DNA of 64,000 nucleotides from Chiridota heheva (lineage: Eukaryota; Echinodermata; Holothuroidea; Apodida; Chiridotidae), in contig JAIGNY010000327.1 in the NCBI GenBank assembly GCA_020152595.1, forward strand, positions 2,677,001 to 2,741,000, in the 5' to 3' direction. The stretch's first letter is position 1. Each line of letters opens with the position of its first letter. The notes below the pieces were generated by a model. The model was not told where the DNA came from. It worked only from the letters and a program-made list of their open reading frames with translations, and made no database searches. Positions 56,401 through 62,468 of this stretch are shown here, piece after piece. A program made the position numbers and the translations under genes.

Positions 56401-59400
56401 GATAAATAAAATGTATTAATAAACTTTAATACTGTTTGTGTGTAAAAGTGGTTTTATTACCCCATTTTCCCCTCAAATGATGCTGATTTTACCCCTTTGT
56501 CAGTCTAAAAACAAATTCCAGATGTCCCAAGCCAGTCACATAAAAAATTTGTGAAAAATGTTGTGTCGACAGGCCATCTATATGCCCTTATTTGCTCACA
56601 ATTTCTAATTCATGGTTATGATTTCAATTTTCTTTAATGTAGAAGGAGAAGAAATTTATCAGATAGTTGCAAAATACAGTAGATAAAAATTAAGCCTCTA
56701 AATGCACTATCTAGCCATCGTATATTTGATCACGCAGTACACTTGTTGCTGATTTGCATTTAGCCTTCGGCGGGAAAATGAAAATCTTACAGTTCAGATC
56801 CCGCCCACTTGATAATCAACATGTCTTTTAAACATTAACCATGGCCAGGCATGGCTCTATTTGAAAAATATATATATAGTTCAAAAGCAAAAAAAAAAGA
56901 ACCCTCATAAATCATGCATACAGTACCTCTGTTATTTTTCAAGTTCAATAATCATTCTTGCTATATTTTAAATTGGCCCCGATTGTGCATCGCGGTGGCA
57001 TTTTCGGTGGGAGAGTATATGTTAAGGTCTTCAAATAAAAGGGATTATAAAGGAATGAAGGTACAGTTGTGGTCATGGAAATATTAGCCCAGATAGAAGA
57101 CACAGAGACATTATTATCGACCGGATTCCAGCCTGTTATCACAAGTACATGTGTTATTTATGACTATGCATTTCCAAACATTCTCATTTCTAAATCTTAT
57201 AATTAATTTAATCTGCATAAATATCACATATTTTCACAATTATATGAAAAAGTATTTCCAAATACATTCTTATACAAAGCATGAACTTTCTTTTTATCGA
57301 AACAAAACCAATTTTTACATCTTTTGGCCATTTATTTACAGTGATTTAGATCTTTACCGTACTTTCGGTTTTTCATAAAACATTAGTCAGACCAAAACCG
57401 CTGTTTCACGGAACCGGTTTGAGTTACGAAACTGGTAGACCGTGCAAGCTTGAAGAAAAGGCATAAGTAAACCATGGATTTTGGCCAACTCATAAAGAGC
57501 TATTAAAGACAGGAAAAATCTAAACTGTCAAATAGATGGAAGAAAATCTGAAAGAATAAAACAGCTAAAAAGAACAGAACACAAGAAGAAAGACAAAGAA
57601 GTAAAGAAAAGAGTCTGATCAGATAAAAGAAAGATGGTCCATAATATGGCGAAAGAAGCAGAAAATGGAGACATGGAGACACGAGTGGTCTATACAAAAT
57701 TACAAAGAAGATATGTTATAAAGGAAGAAAGAAGAATGTTGGAGTAAGGAATGGAAATGTAAAGCTTATCACTGGAGAAGGTGAGATGAGAGAAAGATGA
57801 AAAGAAGACTTGGAATCAACTTTGAACCAACCTATACCATGCAGAGGCAACCAATCAAGGTATAGAGGCAAACAAAGATGACATTAATGTTCGATATGTC
57901 CCAAGAAGGAGGCACTTATGAAGACATAAAACGCAGAATTGGGCCGGCGCAGGCAACTTTCAGACAACTTGACAAGATCTGGAAATCAAACATCTACTGG
58001 ATAAAAACTAAACTGAAAATATTTCAATCAAATGTAATCTCAGTACTCCTCCATGGATGTGAAACTAGCTGGAAGCTGACAAAAGCTGATAAGAAGAAAC
58101 ATGTGTTCCAAAGAAGGTGCCTTAGAATTATTTTAAAAATTAGATGGCCAGTGAAAGTCACCAATGAAGAACTATATGAAAGAACAGGCACAGTGGAGAT
58201 AAACAAGGAGATATTTAAGAGAATATGGGGATGGTTGGGTTATGTATGAAGAAAGGACGAAGGAAACTATGCCAGAATAGCCATCACCTGGACACCAGAA
58301 GGTAGAAGAAAGAAGGGAAGACCTAAGACTACAAGGAGAAGAGTGGCAGAAAAGGAGAGAAACAGTTTTGTATGGAACAGCTGGGGAGAAGCTGCAGTAG
58401 TAGCAAGAGACGGAAAGAGATGCAAGAATTTGCTTGGAGAAGCCTCAATCTCTATACCCAGGAGAAAGGAGCGGTAAGGTACTGTTGTTTACTCAAGAAA
58501 TTTAAAAGAAAAATATATATATATATATATCTTAATGAATTTTTTCTTCCTGCGAATTCCCAATTTTCTCGCAGTTATAATCGCCAGAGCCATAGATTGT
58601 TTTCCAGCTCCGCCAAATAACAAACAAATTAACTCCAAGGAGTTTGTGAAAGGTCTCTGCCTTTAAGCCTTGCAGACTCTACAAAGTTGCGGCTAAATAA
58701 GAGGAGATAAACATTAGAAGAAAGTTAACTGAAACTGCTAGATCATAAAACATAGACATACATGTAGCTCACTTACTCTACGTAGTTAAATCAATATGCA
58801 TTTAGACAATTGACACCGAGATCTAATCAATCACCCATTTCTTTGAAAGCTACTGCAGATAAACACAGGACTAACAGTGTACTGTTAGTTATGATGGTTT
58901 GTTGAATTGCACCTGTTTTAACCAACAAATGAACATGACTATTTTGAAAGCTGATTAAAAGTCTGATAGTTTTACCAAAAAAAAAAACTTAAAGACCTAT
59001 GGACAGGTAGCAACAAAATAATCTTAATTCAAAGAAAATAGGCTATAACTAGAGCTGTGAACGTTTAGGGATTTTAGTAAACGTGTACATGCCAAAAAAA
59101 GCAAGCGTGTATCGTGTACATGCGTTTGGTACCGTAATTTTCAGAAATACACCAAAATTGCTCCAAAACTATGAGACGAAGTAAAAAAAAATGCACAACC
59201 AAGTATGGCAAAAGTACTGACTCCATTGCCCAAATAGACGCTGAGTTTTGCTTTCCAAATCGTAAAAAGTTTACTTCTACAGTATAAATCATCATTTTTA
59301 TAAAAAATATGCATGAAAATTCAGTTTAGAAAGAACAGATAACTTCCTTTCAATGTCATTTAAACTCAACATCGCCTAACTTTTTTGTCCTATTTGCTAC

Positions 59401-60834
59401 GGCTTTCAAAGTTCTTCTGTAAAAATCTTGCATACTAGGCCTATGATAAACCTTGCCATAAAGCATTTCAAAACTACGCCACCACCACCAGGAGGTTCTG
59501 AAATATCAGTCCTCTCAAAAAATGGCCGCCATCTTTGCGCATTTACAGAATTTCAGCTCTGTTAAAACATTTTTCTGTTTGTTTATCATGCAATATTTTT
59601 TCTTTTTTGCAAAATTTATTTGACTATCAGGTAATATTTACATGCAATTGTCACGATTCAAGTATTTTTCAAGTGTTTTTTGGTCAATTCAACAGCTTTT
59701 TTAACAAGCCTTGATTGCATAGGATTTCAAGCCTTATGGCCTAACTTTAGGCCTATTGTTAGTTTCACTGTTTACTGCTGCACATTCGCGGTGCATTTTA
59801 CAAGTCAGATAACTCAGATTTCGGCGAAATCAAAGTGCATAATATCACCATTCATTAGTGATTACTGCGCATTTGTGATTCGCACATTTAAAAAGGATTA
59901 TGCTAATCGGGTTTACAGTTTGTAAAAAGTCATTGATTGCAATTTTGTCAGCCGAATGTGTGTGTAATTTGAATCATGAATATTGATTTTCAACGGCAAG
60001 AACCAATGATGTATGAAAAACGATTACTCGCAATAAAGTATTTAGCAAACGTTTACAAGATTTGCCAGCGTGTAGCGTGTACACGCTAAACGGTCACACC
60101 TCCAGCTATAACCCAGGAAAATAGTAAAATATTTCATTAATATTGCTCAAAAATTGACCATTATACAGCAATTTTAATTTTCATGCCTTATTATAAAAGA
60201 ATCATTTTGTGACATCAACATGGAAAAACAAATGGATTTACATATGTTAACTTATAATTTTTCAATCCTTCACCAACGTTATCTGGATGGGAGGAGCTAA
60301 ATATGAAGCTCCCTCATACCCCCAACCAATATCTAACAAAAAAACAGTCTGGTGATTATCAGTGACTAGAAATTTAAGACGAAATTTTAAAGAATTACAT
60401 TAAAGATTTTGAGCTTCTTTCCCTTTCATACATCACAACTTTTACACATGTTTAAAAACAATTCAAACCTTGATTAACCATACAAGTGACACTGCAGGTG
60501 CTTGTGACATACTAACTATCTGTTTCGAAAGTTAAAAGGTCTTTCTGCTGAATATGATATTTCTACCCATCCATATTCCTTTAAACATGGATGAAAAGTG
60601 GGAATAATTTTTAACGTAAGTTTCAGTCACCAAATTCCTCCACATATCCGCACCTTCCTTATTCTAAAAAATAACATCAGAGAATAACATATCGGAAAGA
60701 AAAAAATGAATAAAAGAAATTTTCTTACTGCAAGGCCACTTTCTTTGAAGGCAAACGATATCTGTAAATAGTTGACTCCAATGAAGGCTTTGAAGATGTT
60801 GGCAAAGTCTTGTAACAATAATACAAAACCCATG
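20258..60834 (-). CDS. SLC36/PAT-like amino-acid transporter, seven coding exons (N-terminus missing)
   Basis: Membrane carrier of the amino acid/auxin permease superfamily; SLC36 members move small amino acids with protons across plasma or lysosomal membranes. Exons in transcript order: 60834-60729, 51543-50901, 46385-46291, 38974-38695, 33683-33568, 29819-29714, 20442-20258. All junctions are AG/GT and phases agree, giving about 509 residues and a stop. Family marks are FKAFIGVNYLQISFAFKESG in the first helix, WVNFKTFPIFFG, YASIGVLGYLYFG and the terminal GAIGSTMLAFILP and KDVFLIIFGFAGMGTGVY. The length slightly exceeds the usual 470-500 because of a long extracellular loop and a hydrophilic insert. 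The first ATG seen is one base inside an exon, so an upstream exon is likely. Substrate cannot be told. Introns are full of repeats. Confidence 0.9.
20443..22148 (-). other. Last transporter intron, part 1, with degenerate TTTTC repeat
   Basis: From about 20990 to 21400 the + strand is a degenerate tandem of roughly 20-bp units such as TTTTCTTCAATTTTCGTGAA. A 28-bp direct repeat, CAATGTTAAATTCAGATTGT, lies near 21515-21565. The remainder is unremarkable intron. Confidence 0.6.
22149..23118 (+). repeat. 5' LTR
   Basis: Contains a 38-bp internal duplication (GTTACATCTWAGATGGTCAT), two extra tandem copies of TATTATGGGATAGCCAAATG, and near the end a 13-bp hairpin CCAGCATTTGCAG / CTGCAGATGCTGG at 23046-23079. 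Confidence 0.82.
24509..25428 (+). repeat. 3' LTR
   Basis: Same termini and order of blocks as the 5' LTR, slightly shorter, with the hairpin kept at 25351-25384. It directly follows the purine tract. Confidence 0.82.
25690..29410. repeat. 62-bp minisatellite, about 60 copies
   Basis: Unit GATGGGCAAAGCATGTTCTT, GTAAAGTGCATGTTATACCC, CATCTCAATCATTACATGAG, CA. Common variants are GATGCACAAAG for GATGGGCAAAG, GTACAGTG and GTAGAGTG for GTAAAGTG, and GAGCGCATG. Variants recur in blocks, for example GCGCATG near 27310, 27745 and 27930. No open frame is kept. It is the largest array in the window and lies in the last transporter intron. Confidence 0.95.
29714..29819 (-). CDS. Transporter exon 6 (penultimate helix)
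   Basis: Acceptor GCTTTTTTTTAG, donor CTTATAG|GTGAGT. It reads VPWRKRNFVRFSIVVVELGI, then AGLLRNEYAYLSALI. It starts in phase 0 and leaves one base that joins the last exon as Gly, giving the family pattern L-x-x-x-G-A-I-G-S. Confidence 0.87.
29985..30660 (-). mobile_element. 5'-truncated 3' end of an RNase H-bearing LINE
   Basis: Near-identical to 43007-43690. It begins at the (CAAA)n tail (seen on + as TTTGTTTGTTTGATGAGG) and ends abruptly at CCAACATGGCT near 30660, inside the sequence that encodes the last RNase H motif (GNDRADAAAKLALNLLPSPF). About 25 bp are deleted relative to the other copy. It carries the zinc-knuckle C-terminus out of frame. Confidence 0.82.
30865..31325. repeat. About 36-bp A+T-rich tandem repeat, about 13 copies
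   Basis: Unit TTTAATATTTTCACAGGCAG, TACAGATATCAATCAA. Copies are shorter (about 29-34 bp) on the left and longer and more regular on the right. Confidence 0.88.
31326..33193 (-). other. Transporter intron, no gene
   Basis: AT-rich intron between the exons at 29819 and 33568. Apart from the paired TGACCTTTGACCT words near 31820 I see no conserved sequence. Confidence 0.5.
31814..31852. promoter_or_regulatory. Two perfect DR1-type hexamer repeats
   Basis: TGACCTTTGACCT occurs at 31814-31826 and again at 31840-31852. This is two AGGTCA half-sites with a one-base spacer, the consensus bound by HNF4, RXR/PPAR and COUP-TF receptors in animals. The words may also be chance or part of a repeat; function is unproven. 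Confidence 0.35.
33194..33416. mobile_element. Inverted-repeat miniature element, copy 2
   Basis: Left ACTTCGACCAATCAAATGCT and right CATTATTTGATTGGTTGAAT form inverted repeats of about 25 bp with few mismatches. The interior is the reverse complement of 18629-18818. It ends about 150 bp before transporter exon 5. Confidence 0.7.
33568..33683 (-). CDS. Transporter exon 5 (hydrophilic insert)
   Basis: Acceptor GCTTTTTCAG, donor GCAAAG|GTGAGT. Thirty-eight residues, polar and acidic, with IKQSSNESTAATIQSINDQE and PLLISGVPTEDVSYS. No helix. It has no obvious counterpart in mammalian SLC36 and probably lengthens a loop. It is accepted because it is the only piece that bridges the phases of the neighbouring exons. 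Confidence 0.78.
33873..34984. mobile_element. Possible non-autonomous element with CAGGGTTCTAGCTAG ends
   Basis: Left end CAGGGTTCTAGCTAG, right end CTAGAACCCTG preceded by GTAG: inverted ends with CAGGG termini as in many hAT elements. Inside are diverged direct repeats (CTGAAACTCTTCTCTCAA at 34091 and 34281). No transposase ORF, and no matching 8-bp target duplication was found, so assignment is tentative. Confidence 0.5.
34983..35193. mobile_element. Palindromic miniature element, about 210 bp
   Basis: Left CTCCCTATACTAATACATAT ... ATAATACACAAGG and right CTTTGTGTATTATATATATA ... TTAGTATAGGGAG are long inverted repeats. The left edge abuts the right edge of the preceding element within one or two bases. 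Confidence 0.65.
35194..35549. other. Transporter intron, no recognisable feature
   Basis: No repeat or coding signal recognised. Confidence 0.45.
35550..36250. repeat. Degenerate about 22-bp C-rich minisatellite
   Basis: Repeats of CATGCCATCCCACCCTGTCC with many substitutions and length changes. All + strand frames stay open for 60-168 codons by composition alone (H, P, C, S-rich), which explains the cluster of overlapping ORFs here. Confidence 0.8.
36251..36570. repeat. Short-unit repeat CATTCACCTACCATCCCC
   Basis: Irregular units of about 16-18 bp directly follow the 22-bp array and may derive from it. Confidence 0.8.
36571..38057 (-). other. Transporter intron with a diverged duplication
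   Basis: Two units of about 160 bp at 36775-37060 share TTAATTTGCARATTATCRTA, GTCTATTATGT and TTCATTATAAA. The 78-codon frame at 37160-37396 has no known domain. Nothing else seen. Confidence 0.55.
38058..38703 (-). repeat. 31-bp minisatellite grown from a splice donor, 21 copies
   Basis: On + the unit is TCTTGAATATCACATGCCTG, AACCCCAAAAA. On the transcript strand every unit contains GGGGTTCAG|GYATGTGATATT, which is the junction of transporter exon 4 and its intron. Units 1, 8, 11, 18 and 21 counted from 38058 have CAG|GTATGT; the other 16 have CAG|GCATGT. The 21st unit is the real donor at 38693-38695. Period and register are exact over all units, with only two other substitutions noticed. 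Confidence 0.95.
38695..38974 (-). CDS. Transporter exon 4 (helices 7-8 region)
   Basis: Starts IIPIESSMEGSRSKYPLLLN after CTTCCCCAG, with the conserved pro-rich and glu-rich entry, then LFTLVYASIGVLGYLYFG and LLTFPLQNFIVVELIEGCIW. It ends GGGGTTCAG|GTATGT. The final nine exon bases and the first part of the intron are the seed of the 31-bp array that follows. Confidence 0.92.
39100..40090. repeat. Composite element: about three 300-bp units plus conserved hairpin end (copy 2)
   Basis: Same units as 10010-10860 in the same orientation, with CTATCTGTGTACCACATA at about 39355, 39665 and 39957. It ends in ACGCCATTATGACTGCATAG, GTTCCTGATGCTATCGCATC. The copies are diverged. Confidence 0.8.
40315..40635. 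repeat. Dispersed repeat R1, left half of interrupted copy
   Basis: Matches 1-318 of the window. It is cut at TATTGACAGAAGTT, where the LINE begins; the right half resumes at 45660. Confidence 0.78.
40674..42632 (-). pseudogene. CR1 reverse transcriptase, inactive
   Basis: Order on -: LNSNKALGPDGRHPAVLCEC (fingers), DWRTANVTHILKKGD, LLEFLDDVTKLVDSG, motif A as VIYLVFKKAFDKVPLGRL, motif C FADDTKLY (41526-41537) in another frame, then FNVDKCKVIHFG and the intact 252-codon C-terminal part with LGVVISSNL and LVKPHLEYAIQAWSPF. Motif A normally has Asp where Val (GTT, 41793-41795) stands, so this copy could not polymerise even without its frameshifts and the TGA before the C-terminal part. Confidence 0.87.
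42690..45110 (-). pseudogene. CR1 endonuclease domain, split by an inserted LINE
   Basis: The N-terminal part has LISRPDIIGITESWIYSEIS (catalytic Glu) near 45000-44930. The middle has SVAVGAVY, a frameshift, then RRVIVFGDISFPDIDW and LCTSGFHCKDFLE up to 44550. The C-terminal part resumes at 43006 with TVSECLFTQHVLFPTRGSNY, LDMIFSS and VGCSDHDLI, the conserved SDH block. Across the insertion LE|TVSEC joins without gain or loss of frame. Confidence 0.8.
43007..44549 (-). mobile_element. 5'-truncated RNase H-bearing LINE nested in the CR1
   Basis: On - it begins within the RT thumb (FALLKIFRLTIRAKLDYGNI), continues through a linker to an RNase H domain and ends in a CCHC knuckle, UTR and (CAAA)n tail. 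RNase H acidic residues are all present: YTDGSKEG, SAEAKAILLAL, FSDSKAVL and PSHVGIPGNDRAD. The knuckle is CNNCHCILTIQHVLLAC. One frameshift near 43700 separates the third and fourth motifs. RNase H after RT points to the I/Nimb-type clades; exact clade not determined. Confidence 0.85.
45120..45640 (-). pseudogene. CR1 ORF1, SGNH hydrolase (esterase-like) domain, broken
   Basis: The - strand reads RDNVLWIGDSLVRFILTQEF with the GDS block, then CLLGARVDDVSYRVD (Gly block), a TGA stop, DIVVVLIGSNDIS (GxND block) and, after frame changes, WFIRDGLHLTRKGACVLARG with the DxxH block. These four blocks in order define the SGNH fold known from CR1 first ORFs. Ser, Asn and the Asp-His pair are all still visible. 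The frame is broken by the stop and at least one frameshift. The start of the ORF is missing at 45659. Confidence 0.82.
45660..45800. repeat. Dispersed repeat R1, right half of interrupted copy
   Basis: Resumes at GATGTTTGAATAAATT, matching 318-440. It ends with CCTTGAAGGGGTTAATTATA, GAAGCAGAATGTGT, which resembles one unexpanded unit of the 24-bp minisatellite at the same place in the other copy. Confidence 0.75.
45801..46290 (-). other. Transporter intron, no recognisable feature
   Basis: Two short similar stretches (CTCATTCATATCAAATAAAC and CTTTCATATCAGATAAACAT) near 45870 and 45955 hint at an old duplication. Nothing else. Confidence 0.45.
46291..46385 (-). CDS. Transporter exon 3 (KTFPIFFG block)
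   Basis: Ninety-five bases: two bases complete a Gly codon, then FHVAEDIVWVNFKTFPIFFG and QVTSAYEGIGT. The family motif of aromatic-rich K-T-F-P-x-FFG followed by an E-x-IG is intact. Acceptor CATTTTCAG, donor GCACA|GTAAGT. Confidence 0.9.
46426..46755. repeat. 41-bp minisatellite, 8 copies
   Basis: Unit TCCTGTATTGGGTTACAATA, GACAGCAAGCTGTCATGATG, G. Each unit holds GACAGCAAGCTGTC, a perfect inverted repeat. It starts about 40 bp upstream (transcript sense) of the acceptor of transporter exon 3. Confidence 0.9.
46756..47865. other. Intron with possible LINE relic
   Basis: On + at 46765-46870 a broken frame reads VNKAGQRLGAL, then EDELVTEGRVTVYKAQV, which loosely resembles the post-RT region of APE-type LINEs (SKA-x-x-x-G-x-L ... 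KLKVYKA). Stops interrupt it. The rest is featureless apart from a C run at 46909. Confidence 0.3.
47866..49255. repeat. 25-bp minisatellite with 22-bp variants, about 55 copies
   Basis: Unit GTATGTACTGTAAGTGAACC, TAAGT. In the middle (about 48720-49030) a shorter form, GTCACTGTAAGTGAACCTAA, GT, takes over, lacking the TATG part. Both forms carry CTGTAAGTGAACC. Confidence 0.93.
49256..49860 (-). other. Intron with one end of a dispersed inverted-repeat family
   Basis: AAAGGCATATGGACAGGTAC near 49270 matches the left end of the element at 49861-50487 but has no partner right end here. No gene. Confidence 0.45.
49861..50487. mobile_element. Non-autonomous inverted-repeat element, 627 bp
   Basis: Left TAAAGGCATATAGACAGGTA, GCAA; right TTGCTACCTGTCCATATACC, TTTA: 24-bp inverted repeats with one or two mismatches. 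No transposase. Another copy (58990-60583) is interrupted by a hAT element. Confidence 0.78.
50521..50805 (+). mobile_element. tRNA-derived SINE
   Basis: Head with TAAGCTCAATTGGTAGAGC (A box) and GGATCGAATCC (B box), the two internal RNA polymerase III promoter elements, about 30 bases apart. It is followed by a non-tRNA body (GACCTGCTGCCTTCTTGACT) and a tail GGGTGCTATATAAAATCATT with ATT repeats, as in LINE-mobilised SINEs. The acceptor stem does not pair, so this is not a working tRNA gene. Confidence 0.78.
50901..51543 (-). CDS. Transporter exon 2 (several helices and large extracellular loop)
   Basis: Acceptor TTTTGGTCTTTTAG, donor GGTGATG|GTAAGT. It encodes a helix (LGLAGVVFISYATIHCCSLI), a basic cytosolic stretch, YGDVAKASLG, a helix with FGFCIGYFVFLGNTLEDIIF, and then a loop of about 60 residues with possible N-glycosylation sites NET and NLS. 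Two further helices follow. The loop is longer than usual for SLC36. At 643 bp it is the largest exon. Confidence 0.9.
51735..55190. repeat. 27-bp minisatellite with higher-order duplications, about 125 copies
   Basis: Unit GATTTTACCTTCTCAGCCCC, CTGAGAG with many variants (ACATTCTCAGACC, ACTTTCTCAGCC). Twenty-seven is a multiple of 3, so long frames stay open: on + RGFYLLSPL, on - AEKVKSSQG. A block of about 868 bp (about 51785-52580) is repeated at 52653-53446, and another of about 750 bp (from about 53960) at about 54715. Later copies of each block mostly differ by loss of one C in C runs. It ends about 190 bp from transporter exon 2. Confidence 0.94.
55191..55559. other. Intron, no recognisable feature
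   Basis: AT-rich transition between the 27-bp array and the LINE. Confidence 0.45.
55560..58490 (+). mobile_element. APE-type LINE with its reverse transcriptase deleted
   Basis: Left part: YEQLQRIIGEVPSHDIFIGD, ANAKVGGVNRGRE (endonuclease, catalytic Asp-x-Asn), NTRNQIDHFTTSRKHRRSLL, YIHSDHNLLIGNIRVKLR (SDH block) and a basic connector with KVLGKRKVS. After an inserted element (56204-57452) the connector continues with frame breaks to NGNVKLITGEGEMREK near 57780. The RT core is missing: within about 100 bp comes the post-RT part EGGTYEDIKRRIGPAQATF, LLHGCETSWKLTKA, CLRIILKIRWP and GRRKKGRPKTTRRR. Ends near 58490 at an AT repeat. Confidence 0.82.
56204..57452. mobile_element. Non-autonomous DNA element inserted in the LINE, about 1.25 kb
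   Basis: The LINE frame KRKVS|LKK is split with AAGCTTG on both sides (56197-56203 and 57446-57452). Just inside are CATGGT at left and ACCGTG at right as short inverted ends; AAACCAGT near 56227 and ACTGGT near 57434 continue the symmetry loosely. No transposase is seen. The family is uncertain. Confidence 0.65.
58491..58989 (-). other. Intron, no recognisable feature
   Basis: Begins with (AT)n at 58511-58530. No gene or inverted repeat seen. Confidence 0.45.
58990..60583. mobile_element. Inverted-repeat element interrupted by a hAT element
   Basis: Left TAAAGACCTATGGACAGGTA, GCAA; right TTCTACCCATCCATATTCCT, TTA. Both match the ends of 49861-50487. Removing 59050-60104 and one 8-bp duplication leaves an element of about 530 bp, close to that relative. 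Confidence 0.68.
59050..60104. mobile_element. Non-autonomous hAT-type element with 8-bp target duplication
   Basis: Flanked by perfect GCTATAAC at 59042-59049 and 60105-60112. Ends TAGAGCTGTGAACGTTTAG and, on the other strand, TGGAGGTGTGACCGTTTAG form imperfect inverted repeats. An 8-bp duplication with such ends is the signature of hAT transposons. The 1,055-bp interior has no transposase; the 81-codon frame inside is unrelated to one. Confidence 0.85.
60729..60834 (-). CDS. Transporter exon 1 in window (first membrane helix)
   Basis: Acceptor TATGTCATAACAG, donor CTTGCA|GTAAGA. After one leading base it reads MGFVLLLQDFANIFKAFIGV, then NYLQISFAFKESGLA, the helix 1 block of the family. Only eight residues precede the conserved part, so translation probably starts in an exon not found here. 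Confidence 0.85.
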
Positions 60835-60882
60835 CTGTTATGACATAGAAAAGACAAAATATATTAACCAATATTTCAGGTT

Positions 60883-61500
60883 TGGTTTGTTTTGATGGCA
60901 CCGCGACAGTCAGAGTCAAACGTGCCAAGAGGGTTTTAAGTAATTAAGGTGCAAAGGTTAGGAAAGAGATGATTGGAAGAGGAGAGGATGGGGAGAAGTG
61001 AAAATTTTAGAGGAAATAAGTTGTAGAAGAAAAAGTGGTGGTAAGGGGAGAGGGATGTGAGATAGAAAAGGATGGGGGTATGGGGAAATTAAATCAAGTG
61101 AAAAGGTTGCTGTTGCGGAGAAAGGTAATAATGTTGGAGGGGATTGTTCTTGAAGAATTCAGAAATTGTGGTGGCAGGGGATAAGGAAAGATCTGGAGTT
61201 GGCGTAAATCGGACAGGTTAAGAGGATATGATTGATCGAGGAATTACTATTGCAAGTGGGGCAGAAAGGTTTGGGAGAGCCAGAAAGGAGGTGGGAGTGG
61301 GTGAGATAGGTGTGGCCTAGGCGAATGCAAGTGATGACCACGTCCTCTCTGCGTTTGCGACTTAGAAGGGGAGGGTCGATGCCTACTTAGGGATTGATAG
61401 TGTGAAGTTTATTATTAGTCTCCAGATTTCACGAGTGTTGCCAAGTCTACCTGGGGTAGTTGGAGGTATTTTAACGAAAGTACGAGTGAACTTAAGAATT
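60883..61500 (-). mobile_element. Diverged 3' end of an RNase H-type LINE
   Basis: The - strand reads PPTTPGRLGNTREIW, then VITCIRLGHTYLTHSHLLSG and CPTCNSNSSINHILLTCP, the same CX2CX7HX4C knuckle as the nested LINE at 43 kb. The 3' UTR shares GATGGCACCGCGACA. It is clearly more diverged and truncated at both coding ends. Its tail lies 48 bp from the acceptor of transporter exon 1. Confidence 0.75.
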
Positions 61501-61610
61501 TTCACAACACCATTTCAGGTTTTTGTGAAAATCATATTTTTCTTCATATTTTGAAACTTCTCATTTACTATTACTTTTACATGGTCAATAATTCTCTATC
61601 AATAAGAACT

Positions 61611-62468
61611 GTAGGAATATTCCCATCTTTTTTTTGTGAACCTATATCTTTCATATTATGAATTAAGGAACATATACATTGTTTCAGACTATCTCCCCTT
61701 AACATTCGGAAAAAATGATTTTAACAGCAAATTTCATAATTAAAAAAGGTTCCTGAACACTTTATCCAGTGATGTAGGAGCGACAAATTGTTGTTGTGGG
61801 AAACCACTAAGTACGTGTGTGTCATATACATAGCCCAGGCAACCATGGCTGAGGAGTTTTTTCAAGTTAAAAATGTGAGTTTTTACGATACTATCGATAG
61901 CAGGGAATTAAACAATGTAAGTTTTAAGTTCATGTTTGATACCTGTCCTGCCCTTTTTTCGATATTAAATATTCTTTTTCTCGCGGTAATTATTTTGAAC
62001 AGCGGAATATGGCACTTCACTGTAGTACTCAAGCCTAGCCTCGGCCGAGTGTAAAGACTAACAAATGCAACTTTTGCTTTGCAAATTTTAAATAATCATT
62101 TCAAATGTTTACTTTTTTGGCATATAAACGCCATTCAACTACTGTACTTGGTTTTGAATCACATGTAAACACTACGAATTAAAAATACTCAAAATGTGAC
62201 ATTCACTAAGCACCACGGTAAGTGTCTCTGGTATGACTTTTCGTATTGTTGGTCAAAATCAATGCAAAACTAAAAATGTCACTCTGACGTAATGTATCAA
62301 GCTTACGGAATTACAAAATAGGCATCCAGCCCATGAAAAATAGCGATGATTTTTTATCCTTTTTTCGATGAGCACAGGTTTTTTTCCATAAATTAGTATT
62401 GGAGTATCTTAAGTATATTTAATGTTATGATCTACCCCAAAATGGAAATCCATGAGAATATTCCTTTA
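61611..62468. mobile_element. Inverted-repeat element related to 10905-11459
   Basis: Left GTAGGAATATTCCCATCTTT, right AATCCATGAGAATATTCCTT. The ends match the 555-bp element near 11 kb, with decay. The 88-codon + strand frame at 61788 lies inside and is treated as incidental. Confidence 0.6.

Noticed and set aside
60725-60928. - strand ORF MARLTLTVAVPSKQ overlapping transporter exon 1
   Set aside because: It starts in LINE sequence and uses another frame than the conserved helix.
61788-62054. Possible first exon on + with a good Kozak context (MAEEFFQVKN)
   Set aside because: It lies wholly inside an inverted-repeat element and has no domain; retained only as a remark.
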